Of a stretch of 64,000 nucleotides of DNA, positions 53,190 to 61,049 are shown one piece after another. A model generated the notes under the pieces. That model had not been told where the DNA came from. It worked only from the letters and a program-made list of their open reading frames with translations, and ran no database searches. This DNA comes from Hyphomicrobiales bacterium. Lineage in GTDB: Bacteria; Pseudomonadota; Alphaproteobacteria; Rhizobiales; Rhizobiaceae. The stretch lies in assembly GCA_900472175.1 (NCBI GenBank), contig UCHD01000001.1, forward strand, positions 855,665 through 919,664. Reading direction: 5' to 3'. The position numbers and the translations under genes are program-made. Numbering within the stretch: the stretch's first letter is position 1; each line of letters begins with the position of its first letter.

Positions 53190-54572
53190 ATGCCAAGAGT
53201 AGGCGGAGTATACAGCCCCCCGGCAGGGACGAAGGGCACACCGAACACGACCATCCAGTCGGCGCCGTACAATGCCTTTGTTGACGACTTGTCATCGGAC
53301 GCAAACAATCCACGGCCGATTACTGCCGGCGGCACGGGAGCGACGAACGCAACCGCGGCACGTGTGAGTTTAGGCGTCGAGATCGGTACCAACGTCCAGG
53401 CATATGATGCTCTGCTCCAATCGATTGCTGGTCTAACCACATCTGCGAACCAGATGATCTACCTGACCGGCACGGATACGGCTGCGGTAACGGCAATCAC
53501 TGCTTTTGGGCGATCCCTGATCGATGATGCGGATGCTGCTGCCGGGCGTGCAACGCTTGGCGCGAACGATGCGTCAAACTTGACCGCGGGAACGGTAAAC
53601 GACGCACGACTGCCGTCCACTATGTCTGGTAAAACATTCACCGGGATCGTCGGCGCAACGGGTAGTTTCACGGTAAAGGCGACGGGAGCCGCTGCTAATA
53701 CCGATCTTCAGCATCTCTCGAATCTCGGAGTGGTCAGGGCCGTCAATTTCTATTCGCCGTCCCTTCAGACTTGGGCAGTTCAGCTTGCCGATACCTCTGG
53801 CACACCTGTCCGCACGATGGATTTCCGGCAAAGTGACGGTCGATTCAACCTTGACGGCTACCTGAATTCCACTGGTGGTGTGTACGCGGCAACAGAACTG
53901 GGTGCTGGATCAGCCAGGTTCACCACGACGGGCAACATCACCTTTGCCGGTGCTATGCAAGCGACCTATGGAAATGCCCTTAGCGACGCGCTGAACGCGC
54001 GCATGACGTTCACCGCTGGTGGCACGATGGCCACCGCTGCGTCGATCGCCTTCGGCCCTTTGTACGGCAATAATAGCATTTCGTCCGGGAACGCGGACGC
54101 AGCGAGCTACGCAGGCCAGAACTGGCGGCTGAACGGTTGGAACGGCTTGGGGATGTACGACTCCAATGCCGGGGCTGTTAAGGGCTTCTACGATTTCCGT
54201 GTCGGGAAGTGGGACACGCTCGGCGGCTTTTTCAAGAACGGCGTGGCCGTCGTCTACAATGACTTCGCCACTTACAACATTGGTATCAATGGTAGCGCGA
54301 CAGCCGTTGGTGGTGTCGGTATCTCGGGCATTGCCCAGATCGCCAACACGACCAATGCCGCTGAAGTCAATTTTCCTATCGGTTGGAGTATCCTGCTTCT
54401 CACCGGCGCGAGCTTGTCGCGAAACGGGGGCTGCTCGCCATGCCTGTTCACCGGTGACACGCTTGCCTACGTCAACTTGGGCGATGCTAACGCTGGGGCA
54501 GGGCTCCCCGGTACCTGGCGGGCGTCCGGGCGTTTTGCCGCCGGCCAACACATTGTTACGAGGATTTCATGA
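53190..54572 (+). CDS. Tail fibre protein
   Basis: A 460-residue Gly/Thr/Ala-rich protein. The N-terminus (PRVGGVYSPPAGTKGTPNTT and ITAGGTGATNATAARVSLG) is a widespread phage fibre module attaching to the virion. The middle holds repeats of the LTAGTVNDARLP type common in fibres, and the C-terminus (GTWRASGRFAAGQHIVTRIS) would bind the host surface. GGAGG precedes the ATG at 53190. The stop overlaps the next gene by ATGA. Confidence 0.88.
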   Translation: MPRVGGVYSPPAGTKGTPNTTIQSAPYNAFVDDLSSDANNPRPITAGGTGATNATAARVSLGVEIGTNVQAYDALLQSIAGLTTSANQMIYLTGTDTAAVTAITAFGRSLIDDADAAAGRATLGANDASNLTAGTVNDARLPSTMSGKTFTGIVGATGSFTVKATGAAANTDLQHLSNLGVVRAVNFYSPSLQTWAVQLADTSGTPVRTMDFRQSDGRFNLDGYLNSTGGVYAATELGAGSARFTTTGNITFAGAMQATYGNALSDALNARMTFTAGGTMATAASIAFGPLYGNNSISSGNADAASYAGQNWRLNGWNGLGMYDSNAGAVKGFYDFRVGKWDTLGGFFKNGVAVVYNDFATYNIGINGSATAVGGVGISGIAQIANTTNAAEVNFPIGWSILLLTGASLSRNGGCSPCLFTGDTLAYVNLGDANAGAGLPGTWRASGRFAAGQHIVTRIS

Positions 54573-55081
54573 TGGAGCAGATCGAAGAAAACACCGCTGT
54601 CTTTGCTTCACCTGCATCGGCATTCGTTCGGGTTGTCACCGCGCACTACATGGATCTGATCGGCACGATCTATGCGATGATCATTGCCGATACGGATGGT
54701 GTCGAAGAAGAACGGATAGCTGTGACAAATCCCACCGATCCCTATGGATTTTCACCAGAGATCCGGCAATGGTTTCTCGACAACCCTGAATTTGTGATTG
54801 GCCCGTACGTTCCGCCACCGGAGCCAACACCGGACGAGCTGCGGGCGCTAATGCCCGCGCTGCCGCGGTTGACGTTCCGCAACCGGTTCAAAGCGGCCGG
54901 GATGACGACGGCAGTCATCAACAGCGCGATTGCCTCGATCGACGATGAAAGCATTCAGGAAGACATGCAGATCGCTTGGGAAGATACCCAGAGCTTTGGC
55001 CGTCTTGATCCGTTCGTGATCATGGTTGCGACATACGCCGTCAAGACGCCGGAGCAGATCGATACGATCTGGACAGCTTGA
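54569..55081 (+). CDS. Tail fibre assembly-type protein
   Basis: A 170-residue protein coupled to the fibre gene by ATGA. Its C-terminal half (LPRLTFRNRFKAAGMTTAVI, then AWEDTQSFGRLDPFV) is a module often found in phage fibre-associated proteins and chaperones. It may help fold or attach the fibre. Assignment rests on that module and position. Confidence 0.7.
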   Translation: MMEQIEENTAVFASPASAFVRVVTAHYMDLIGTIYAMIIADTDGVEEERIAVTNPTDPYGFSPEIRQWFLDNPEFVIGPYVPPPEPTPDELRALMPALPRLTFRNRFKAAGMTTAVINSAIASIDDESIQEDMQIAWEDTQSFGRLDPFVIMVATYAVKTPEQIDTIWTA

Positions 55082-55082
55082 A

Positions 55083-55115
55083 ACCCGGTCGCCGCCTGAC
55101 CGAAAGCGACCGGGT
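55083..55115. other. Perfect hairpin after the fibre assembly gene
   Basis: A 10-bp perfect stem (ACCCGGTCGC / GCGACCGGGT) with a 13-base loop starts two bases after the stop codon. It lacks a T-run, so it may protect the 3' end of the mRNA rather than terminate. Confidence 0.6.
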
Positions 55116-55157
55116 ACTCTCGCTTCACGTATCACTGCATGAAACGGCTGGGCGATA

Positions 55158-55271
55158 TCAAATAAACATGAGCATTGGAAGACTGAGGATAGCCACGGTC
55201 AGGCCCACACCCGTCGTTATGCGCACGGCCCTAAGCAGCCAATGGCGCTTTCCATCCCAGTCGTAAGTCAT
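55158..55271 (-). CDS. 37-residue reversed membrane microprotein, candidate
   Basis: A minus-strand frame from ATG 55271 to TGA 55158. The product starts MTYDWDGKRHWLLRAVRITT and ends in one hydrophobic segment (VGLTVAILSLPMLMFI), so it should be a single-pass membrane peptide with the charged end inside. GAGGGG lies five to six bases upstream. The plus-strand frame over the same bases is less protein-like. Confidence 0.55.
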   Translation of the reverse strand: MTYDWDGKRHWLLRAVRITTGVGLTVAILSLPMLMFI

Positions 55272-55342
55272 TCATGCCCCTCGGTTTTGCTTAGACTTGG
55301 TGCGCTGTGATGAAACTTCAACTCCCTTAGTTGGGGTTGGAC

Positions 55343-55442
55343 GAGGCCTGATTACCTCAGGCGGGCAATACAGGCCTCTAACCGGCATCCGGGAGAGTGG
55401 TCCGTTGGCCGGCTGTTCAGAAACTACCCAGGCTCTTTTTAG
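55343..55442 (+). ncRNA. Structured RNA element A, tandem pair
   Basis: Begins with an 8-bp perfect stem GAGGCCTG / CAGGCCTC (55343-55350 with 55371-55378), then a conserved TAACCGGCATC, a second stem CCGGC / GCCGG, and ends near a T-run (55436-55440). A related second copy follows 143 bases downstream. A 7-bp stem CAACTCC / GGGGTTG stands just before it (about 55319-55339). Confidence 0.6.
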
Positions 55443-55485
55443 TTCAGCGGCGGCTTAAATATAAAAGACGGCGCTTAGGGAGTGC

Positions 55486-55572
55486 GAGGCCTGATGCCGG
55501 GGGCGGCGAACAGGCCTCTAACCGCATCTCGCGAAGGGGATTCCGCGGGTCGGCTGGCTCATAACCGCCCTC
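55486..55572 (+). ncRNA. Structured RNA element B, tandem pair
   Basis: The same 8-bp stem GAGGCCTG / CAGGCCTC (55486-55493 with 55511-55518) with a shorter, different loop, then ACAGGCCTCTAACC-GCATC shared with element A, a CGCG / CGCG inner stem, and CGGCTG near the end as in A. Stems and flanks are kept while loops differ, which suggests selection on RNA structure. The endolysin gene starts 35 bases later. Confidence 0.6.
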
Positions 55573-55606
55573 AGTTGCAATTGTTCCAACATCAAAGGAC
55601 ATCACT

Positions 55607-56590
55607 ATGCTTGCCATCACTGCCGCGCAGGTGCGCACGGCTGCGCTTTCGGCCGTCAACAGCAGCAATATGACCTCGGTCATGGTCGCACTCGATCGCT
55701 TCGGTGACGACCTGGGCATGAACAAGCCGCACATCCTGGTGCAGTTCTTCGCCCAGATCATGCATGAAAGCGGCGACTTCCGGTTTGACCGTGAAATCTG
55801 GGGGCCGACGCCGGCGCAGGAGCGGTATGACACCCGCACGGATCTTGGCAATACGGCGGCAAAAGACGGAGACGGCTTTATCTATCGCGGCCGCACCGCC
55901 ATGCAGCTGACGGGAAAGGACAATTATCGGCAGTTCCGCGACTGGTGCCGGTCGCGCGGCTATAACCCGCCAGATTTTGTTGCCTACCCTGACAAGGTGA
56001 ACACCGATCCTTGGGAAGGCCTGGTGCCGCTCTGGTATTGGTTTTCGCGGGATCTCAACAAGTGGGCCAATCAAGGCGATATCGAAACCGTCACTCAAAA
56101 GATCAACGGCGGGAAGAACGGCTTCGCGGATCGCGTGACGCGCTACGGAAGACTTTCTCTCGTTCTGCTCGGCTACCGGCCGGATAACGTGCTGCAGTTT
56201 CAGGCGGACCACCGTCTCGATGTTGATGGCGATGTTGGCCCGAAAACACGTGCGGCCTTGCACGGCGAACTGGTGGCATTGGTGCCGGGCGAGATGGCAA
56301 AGTCCACCGTTACCGTCGCGCCCGTGGTCGTTGAGACGACTGTGGTCGAACACAAGCCAGTCGTGCCCGTTGCGGTAGATGCGCAGGTCAAGACGAAGGT
56401 CGACCGTACCGGGTGGCTCGTCGGCGTTGGCGGCACAGTCGGAACGGCGGCAACGGCCGCGCTCGGCTCCAACTGGCAGACTGTTCTAGCCTTCGGCGCG
56501 GTCTCGCTTGCTGCGCTGCTTTTGATCGTCCTCCTACGTCGCCAGATCGTAGCCGCGGTGAGGGAAATTCGCGGCGAGGTCGAGGCATGA
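55607..56590 (+). CDS. Endolysin, GH19 type with peptidoglycan-binding domain and C-terminal anchor
   Basis: A 327-residue lysis enzyme. Residues about 1-200 form a glycoside hydrolase family 19 (chitinase-like lysozyme) domain with the catalytic glutamate in FFAQIMHESGDFRFDRE and the conserved YRGRTAMQLTGKDNY. A peptidoglycan-binding segment (FQADHRLDVDGDVGPKTRAA) follows at about 203-222, then a Val/Pro-rich linker, and a hydrophobic segment (about 285-308, VLAFGAVSLAALLLIVLL) before a basic end. The C-terminal anchor is unusual for endolysins and would keep it at the inner membrane. The stop overlaps the spanin start. Confidence 0.9.
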   Translation: MLAITAAQVRTAALSAVNSSNMTSVMVALDRFGDDLGMNKPHILVQFFAQIMHESGDFRFDREIWGPTPAQERYDTRTDLGNTAAKDGDGFIYRGRTAMQLTGKDNYRQFRDWCRSRGYNPPDFVAYPDKVNTDPWEGLVPLWYWFSRDLNKWANQGDIETVTQKINGGKNGFADRVTRYGRLSLVLLGYRPDNVLQFQADHRLDVDGDVGPKTRAALHGELVALVPGEMAKSTVTVAPVVVETTVVEHKPVVPVAVDAQVKTKVDRTGWLVGVGGTVGTAATAALGSNWQTVLAFGAVSLAALLLIVLLRRQIVAAVREIRGEVEA

Positions 56591-56877
56591 TCACCAAGAC
56601 AGCAGCCGTAGCAGGCGGCGTAGGCGGGCTAATGCTTGCCTTCGCGATCTTTCACTTTGTGAACACGTTCTGGCTACTCCCAGCGGCCCGCAAAGAAGCG
56701 CGCGACCTTTACATTGCAGAACAAGCAGTCACCGACCGCAAAACAGAACTCGAAAGGAAGGGTGATGATGCCACGCTTCAGACTCTCACTGACTATGACC
56801 TGTGTGTTGCTGGCCTTCGCGGCAACCGCATGCCGATCGATCCCTGCGACCAGCTGCGCCGGACAGGTGAAGAATAA
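56587..56877 (+). CDS. Inner-membrane spanin, Rz-like
   Basis: A 96-residue protein with an N-terminal membrane segment (about residues 7-29) and a charged helical periplasmic part (ARKEARDLYIAEQAVTDRKT), the plan of an i-spanin. It links the inner membrane to an outer-membrane partner and disrupts the outer membrane at the end of lysis. It overlaps the endolysin by ATGA, and a lipoprotein gene begins inside it in another frame, as in Rz/Rz1 pairs. Confidence 0.8.
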   Translation: MITKTAAVAGGVGGLMLAFAIFHFVNTFWLLPAARKEARDLYIAEQAVTDRKTELERKGDDATLQTLTDYDLCVAGLRGNRMPIDPCDQLRRTGEE

Positions 56878-56983
56878 TCTGTCCTCGGACGGCACGGTCG
56901 CTTTGATCAAGGCTGATCGGCCTGGCTACGAACGGGTCATCGGGAATGATCGCGCCGGCGCCCGTAAAGGATGCTGGGAATGA
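56765..56983 (+). CDS. Outer-membrane spanin lipoprotein, Rz1-like, overlapping the i-spanin
   Basis: A 72-residue protein starting inside the i-spanin gene in a different frame and running 106 bases beyond it. The N-terminus (MMPRFRLSLTMTCVLLAFAA followed by TAC) is a lipoprotein signal with the lipid-accepting cysteine at about residue 20. AAGGAAGG precedes the start. The short periplasmic tail would contact the i-spanin. Its stop overlaps the next gene by ATGA. Confidence 0.78.
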   Translation: MMPRFRLSLTMTCVLLAFAATACRSIPATSCAGQVKNNLSSDGTVALIKADRPGYERVIGNDRAGARKGCWE

Positions 56984-57435
56984 ACGGGGAGAGTTACGCC
57001 GGTCCGGGCGTCTGGATCCGTGTCAAGCACCGGTTCGGGCCGCGCATGATGGAATGGTTTATGGCGCTGCATACGATCGGATGGGGGTATGTTCTTCTTC
57101 TCCCGGAAGAGCTGTTCATTCAGCCGGCGTGGGCGGGGTTTCGCGGTCTCTTCATTAATGAAATCGCCATGGGATGGATCATGACGGCGCTTGGTGTCCT
57201 GCGATTGCTCGGCCTGATCATCAACGGTGCCCGTAAGGACGTGACGCCCTTGATCCGCCAGGTTTCAGCCGGAGTAGGGTGCCTGATCTGGGCCGGTATA
57301 ACCTATTGCTACGCCTCTTCCGGCGTCGTGAGCACATGGCTTGCCATCTATCCGCTCTTTGCAGTGGGCGAGCTCGTCAACATTCATCGTGCAGCGCATG
57401 ACCAGGGAGAAACGCGGAATGGAAAAGCTGGCTGA
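56980..57435 (+). CDS. Phage multi-pass membrane protein in the lysis module
   Basis: A 151-residue protein with about four hydrophobic segments (near residues 22-40, 55-80, 95-112 and 118-135) starting at an ATG that overlaps the o-spanin stop. No canonical holin gene was found elsewhere in the prophage, so this protein or the next one may form the holin. The sequence itself does not decide. Confidence 0.65.
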   Translation: MNGESYAGPGVWIRVKHRFGPRMMEWFMALHTIGWGYVLLLPEELFIQPAWAGFRGLFINEIAMGWIMTALGVLRLLGLIINGARKDVTPLIRQVSAGVGCLIWAGITYCYASSGVVSTWLAIYPLFAVGELVNIHRAAHDQGETRNGKAG

Positions 57436-57745
57436 ACTTCCTCCGGCCGCTCTGGTCACGTTCGGCGCCGTCCTCGCCTTGATCTTTGGGGTTCGTTATC
57501 TCGGTCTGTTTCAGGGGCAAACAGCTTCGCGCGACAAGGACAGTGGCAGCGCGCAGGTTGCGGCCGTTATCGTCGATCCATCTGCGATCAACCGCGCCAC
57601 CGCCGCTCTTGAGGCTCAGACGCTAGAGGCCTTGAACCATCGCAAGATGATGGAGAGAGCGACTGAGGAGGTGGTTGACTGTCTGCAGGAGCTTACGCGG
57701 GGGATTTCCGCGCTGCGGGAAGAGTTGATCCGGAAGGGGCGTTAA
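57419..57745 (+). CDS. Single-pass membrane protein with coiled-coil tail
   Basis: A 108-residue protein with one N-terminal membrane segment (about residues 8-29, AALVTFGAVLALIFGVRYLG) and a helical tail (TEEVVDCLQELTRGISALRE). GGGAGAA stands before the ATG at 57419, and the gene overlaps the previous one by 17 bases. It could be a holin-related or antiholin-type protein. Last gene of the rightward late operon. Confidence 0.65.
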   Translation: MEKLAELPPAALVTFGAVLALIFGVRYLGLFQGQTASRDKDSGSAQVAAVIVDPSAINRATAALEAQTLEALNHRKMMERATEEVVDCLQELTRGISALREELIRKGR

Positions 57746-58103
57746 AGCGCCGCCGTTCACCTTACCCAATAACCCTAATGCCGGGTTTGTCACATTAGAA
57801 AATTCCAATATGCAACAGTGCTTTTGTAGAGCAAAAGCGCTCGGTGCATTTGAGCACCAAAGCATTTAGGCCCTCGCTGGAAACGGCGGGGGCTGAAATG
57901 AAAAACCCTCCCGCATTTCTGCAGGAGGGTCTGGGGTATATGTGTGCCGCCTGGCTGTTCCGCATCCAAGCTCATGCTAATGTTGCCGGTAGACAATTAA
58001 TAAACGGTTAATAAGCTTGCCGTCAGTCGATGATTTCGGTCTCACCGTCGACCTTCGTCCAAGTCAGTCATCCGTCCCGGCTGGTTGACCAGTTTCTTCG
58101 CCT
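57746..58103. other. Hairpin-rich region after the lysis genes
   Basis: No gene seen. Four hairpins follow each other: GCTTTTG / CAAAAGC (57820-57838), GGTGC / GCACC (57843-57858), GCCCTCGC / GCGGGGGC (57870-57893) and the terminator at 57901-57930. None has a plus-strand T-run. Confidence 0.5.
57901..57930 (-). terminator. Rho-independent terminator for the minus-strand cargo genes
   Basis: Read on the minus strand, ACCCTCC pairs with GGAGGGT and is followed by TTTTT. It lies 173 bases beyond the end of the DUF1488-like gene and would end its transcript before it collides with the late operon. Confidence 0.8.
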
Positions 58104-58322
58104 TCAGGCAAAATCAGCCGTGGTGACACGAATCCCGCCATTCGGCTCAAACTTTTCGAGCTGTGCCTTCTCGATCGCTTTATTCATTGCGGCATGTTGG
58201 CCATAATCGGTGATCACCTCTGATGTGATCCGCACGCCAACCGATCGGCCGTCGATCGTTGCCGACAGAAGCATGTCTGTATCGGCAGTCGATTGCTGCC
58301 CTGTAAAAACAAGTACGGCCAT
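58104..58322 (-). CDS. DUF1488-like small protein
   Basis: A 72-residue protein (start MAVLVFTGQQSTADTDMLLS, then SATIDGRSVGVRITSEVITD) with a strand-strand-helix pattern like the DUF1488 family, whose function is unknown. The match is tentative. AGAGGGA lies nine bases before the ATG at 58322. It is downstream of the nuclease gene on the same strand and probably cotranscribed. Confidence 0.6.
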   Translation of the reverse strand: MAVLVFTGQQSTADTDMLLSATIDGRSVGVRITSEVITDYGQHAAMNKAIEKAQLEKFEPNGGIRVTTADFA

Positions 58323-58380
58323 TCTCAAATTCCCTCTTCCCCAAAATGTCCGCGACATCTCAGGGTAAAAGTGGGCAAAG

Positions 58381-58854
58381 TCAATGGAGGCCGACACCAG
58401 TGTCGGATTTCCCATTCTCACACCAGCGGTTCCCCTTGTTCGGCCACCACTGCGCCAGCCCCTCGTCGACAAGCACGCTGCCGGCGTCCCTCCCGTCCAC
58501 CAGGTGCACCCGCAACAACTCCCGATGATCTGACGTCCTGTCAGTCCGGCCGCTGCTCTCCAGCGTGTAGCCGCCCGACATAAGCTGTTGTAGGCGTATC
58601 GTCGCCCGCTTTCCAATCGCATGTTCAGCGGCGCATTCCGCCTGACTGGTTTCGGGCGTGTCGATATCGAGGAGACGCCATTTCACGCCCTTCTCCCAGC
58701 CCGTATCCCCATCCACAAGGCACGTCACCTTGCGAGCCGCGCGGTTGCCGCCGGTGCATAGGTCGATTGATTCTGCCGTCGTCGGAACAATGACGATCGC
58801 AAGGGCCAGCAAAATGAGGTGAGGGGGACGCTTCGGGTTTCTCAATGAAATCAA
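58381..58854 (-). CDS. Exported thermonuclease-like (SNase) protein
   Basis: A 157-residue protein with a signal peptide (about residues 1-28) and a staphylococcal-nuclease-like domain. VDGDTGWEKGVKWRLLDIDT near residues 47-66 holds the calcium-site aspartate and the first arginine, ETSQAECAAEHAIGKRATIR follows, and HRELLRVHLVDGRDAGSVLV the later part. It should act outside the inner membrane. It lies beside attR and is reversed to the lysis genes, so it is probably lysogen cargo. Whether all catalytic residues are intact needs alignment. Confidence 0.8.
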   Translation of the reverse strand: MISLRNPKRPPHLILLALAIVIVPTTAESIDLCTGGNRAARKVTCLVDGDTGWEKGVKWRLLDIDTPETSQAECAAEHAIGKRATIRLQQLMSGGYTLESSGRTDRTSDHRELLRVHLVDGRDAGSVLVDEGLAQWWPNKGNRWCENGKSDTGVGLH

Positions 58855-58954
58855 AGGACGTTTCAGGTGGGTGGGTGAGGGGTTCTCGCTACGGAAAGAT
58901 TAACCGCAAGCCGTTGCAAAATATGCTAAATTATTGATTTTCAAAAGGAAAAGT

Positions 58955-59030
<76 letters not shown>

Positions 59031-59149
59031 AGCACTTGCGGCTGGGAGTTACCATATTCTGATCGTGTGTAAAGCAAAAATGCGATCCGCCGGCTGGTTT
59101 TTCACATCTGTGCCGGTTCAGGCGATGGTTTCGCTGAAATTTGCGGTGA

Positions 59150-59881
59150 TCAGAGGGCGGATTTTGTCAGCGGGGTTTTGGCTGCAGGAGGCATTGCGCG
59201 GGAAGCGAATCGTTGCTGCAGGCGCGGCGGGATGAGAAAGGTGAGTATCGCCAGTGCCGCCGCCAGCGTGCCGACCAGCCAAAGCACACCGGCACCGAGC
59301 GTCCGCTCGAGCAGTGCCCCGCATATGGCGCCTGCTGCCATTCCGGTCCAGGGAACGATTTGCATGCCCCAGTCGCGCCGCGGCGTGCCGACCAGCCAGC
59401 TGCCGATGCCTTTTCCGAAGCGTGAGAGGGCGCCGGTGATATAGGTCAGTCCGATGGGCAGTCCTTCGATATGCTCGACGGCGGCGTTGACGAGCCCCAT
59501 GGCCAGTACGATCGCATAGAATTGCAGCGTTGCAAGACCCGGATCGGTAATGATGGCGGCAAGCGCAAGCAGCAGGGCCGCGCCCGCCAGGATGCGAAAC
59601 GCCCGCCGGGCCGCTTTATGGGCGATAACGATCCCGAGCGCGTTACCGGCGACGAACATCATGAGACTACCGAGGAGAATAGCGGCATAGGCCGTTTGCC
59701 CATCGGCGAACGCGACGGCGGCGCGGGTGGTGTTGCCGCTCATGAACGAGACGAAGTTACCGGCGATCAGCAGGCCCGCCGCGTCGGTCATTCCTGCCAG
59801 AAAGGAGATGGCTGCGACGAGGACGATACCGATAGCTGTCCGCCGCCGTTGGATAATACGCCGTCGCCGCTCTCGCGTCAT
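59150..59881 (-). CDS. DUF1275 (YoaK) family membrane protein
   Basis: A 243-residue inner-membrane protein with about six hydrophobic segments. The family core is visible: FLAGMTDAAGLLIAGNFVSF and MSGNTTRAAVAFADGQ near residues 23-63, and LPIGLTYITGALSRFGKGIG near residues 140-160. The role of DUF1275 is not established. The ATG at 59881 gives a basic N-terminus (MTRERRRRIIQRRR). It stands alone between tRNA-Thr and the lysR gene. Confidence 0.9.
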   Translation of the reverse strand: MTRERRRRIIQRRRTAIGIVLVAAISFLAGMTDAAGLLIAGNFVSFMSGNTTRAAVAFADGQTAYAAILLGSLMMFVAGNALGIVIAHKAARRAFRILAGAALLLALAAIITDPGLATLQFYAIVLAMGLVNAAVEHIEGLPIGLTYITGALSRFGKGIGSWLVGTPRRDWGMQIVPWTGMAAGAICGALLERTLGAGVLWLVGTLAAALAILTFLIPPRLQQRFASRAMPPAAKTPLTKSAL

Positions 59882-59960
59882 GATTCCCCTGCTTCCGCTG
59901 GTTATGATTCGATTGTCTGAAACGTCCGCATCATAAGCCAAGCCGTTCAGGTGACATCCT

Positions 59961-60905
59961 TTATTCCGCAGCGTCCAGCATTGCCGGCTTGGGGTCGATT
60001 TCCGTGCAGCGCGACATCGCGTCCGGCATGTGGTCGGCCAGGAAGTCGATGAGCGCCCGCACGGAGGGCAGCATGCCATGGCGCGAGGTGAAGGCCAGAT
60101 GGGCAATGGTGGCATTCGAACTCCAGTCTGGCAGGACCGGCACCAGCACACCGGTTCTGATCCCACGGCCGCACAGGTGATCCGGCAGCAGCGCGATCCC
60201 GACACCTTCGATGGCGGCCCGTTCGAGAATGCCGAAATCACCGCATCCGATGATGGGTTGATGGGTGATGTCGCGGGCCGAACCATCGGTATGGTTCAAG
60301 CGCCAGGTATCGGAAAGATGCTGCTCGTTCATCGACAGTGTCGGCATGGTGCCAAGCGTATCGATCGTCACATTGCCGATCCGCGCCATCAGCGCAGGAC
60401 TTGCCACGAGAAACTGGCGCGCTTCGCCCAGCTTGCGAATGATCAGGTTATGGTCGGTATCGAGCTGGTCACGCGCGCGAAGCGCGATATCGATGCGTTC
60501 CTCGACCAGGTCGATCCGGCGATTGGTCGTGGTGATCAGCAGGCGGACACCCGGATAGCGCCGGTGAAAGGCGGGCAGGATGGAGGCGACCATGGGGGTG
60601 AAGCCGATCGGGCAGGCGAGGCGGACAACACCGGCCGGTTCGCTCTTGGCTGCCGCGACCACCGCTTCGGCCGCCTCGACGCCGGACAGGATCATCTCGC
60701 AGCGCTCGTAGAAGGCCTGGCCGATCTCGGTTACCCGCAGCTTGCGGGTCGAGCGTTCGAGCAGGCGGACGTCGAGCTGCTGCTCCAGCCGCGCGACATG
60801 CTTGCTGAGCTTCGATTTCGGAACGTTGAGGGCGCGGGCGGCGGCGGAAAACCCCTTGTGTTTCACCACGGCGGCAAAAAGCGCCAGATCATTCAGGTCC
60901 TGCAT
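59961..60905 (-). CDS. LysR-family transcriptional regulator
   Basis: A 314-residue regulator with an N-terminal winged helix (about 1-60, LALFAAVVKHKGFSAAARAL and KSKLSKHVARLEQQLDVRLL) and a periplasmic-binding-like effector domain (about 90-300). It is divergent from the azoreductase gene, the usual sign that it controls that gene, probably in response to quinones or other electrophiles. The intergenic region contains a palindrome. Confidence 0.92.
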   Translation of the reverse strand: MQDLNDLALFAAVVKHKGFSAAARALNVPKSKLSKHVARLEQQLDVRLLERSTRKLRVTEIGQAFYERCEMILSGVEAAEAVVAAAKSEPAGVVRLACPIGFTPMVASILPAFHRRYPGVRLLITTTNRRIDLVEERIDIALRARDQLDTDHNLIIRKLGEARQFLVASPALMARIGNVTIDTLGTMPTLSMNEQHLSDTWRLNHTDGSARDITHQPIIGCGDFGILERAAIEGVGIALLPDHLCGRGIRTGVLVPVLPDWSSNATIAHLAFTSRHGMLPSVRALIDFLADHMPDAMSRCTEIDPKPAMLDAAE

Positions 60906-61049
60906 GTCACACCTTCATATCCATCGATGATTGACCGTCATTGTTTCTATCAGGAAACACCCTGTCGAAAAAGGGCTGACTTATCAGCTGATTGTTTTAA
61001 ATCCATATGTCATGCACCAAACACCACACAAGCACACAAAGGTGCCCAT
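60906..61049. promoter_or_regulatory. Divergent lysR / azoreductase control region
   Basis: A 144-base gap with a 10-bp palindrome ATCAGCTGAT at 60983-60992, a candidate LysR binding site. AT-richer than the genes on both sides. Promoters for both genes are expected here. Confidence 0.4.

Noticed and set aside
55078..55266. 62-codon plus-strand frame after the fibre assembly gene
   Set aside because: Its sequence is not protein-like, it contains the perfect 10-bp hairpin, and the minus-strand 37-residue frame is the better candidate.
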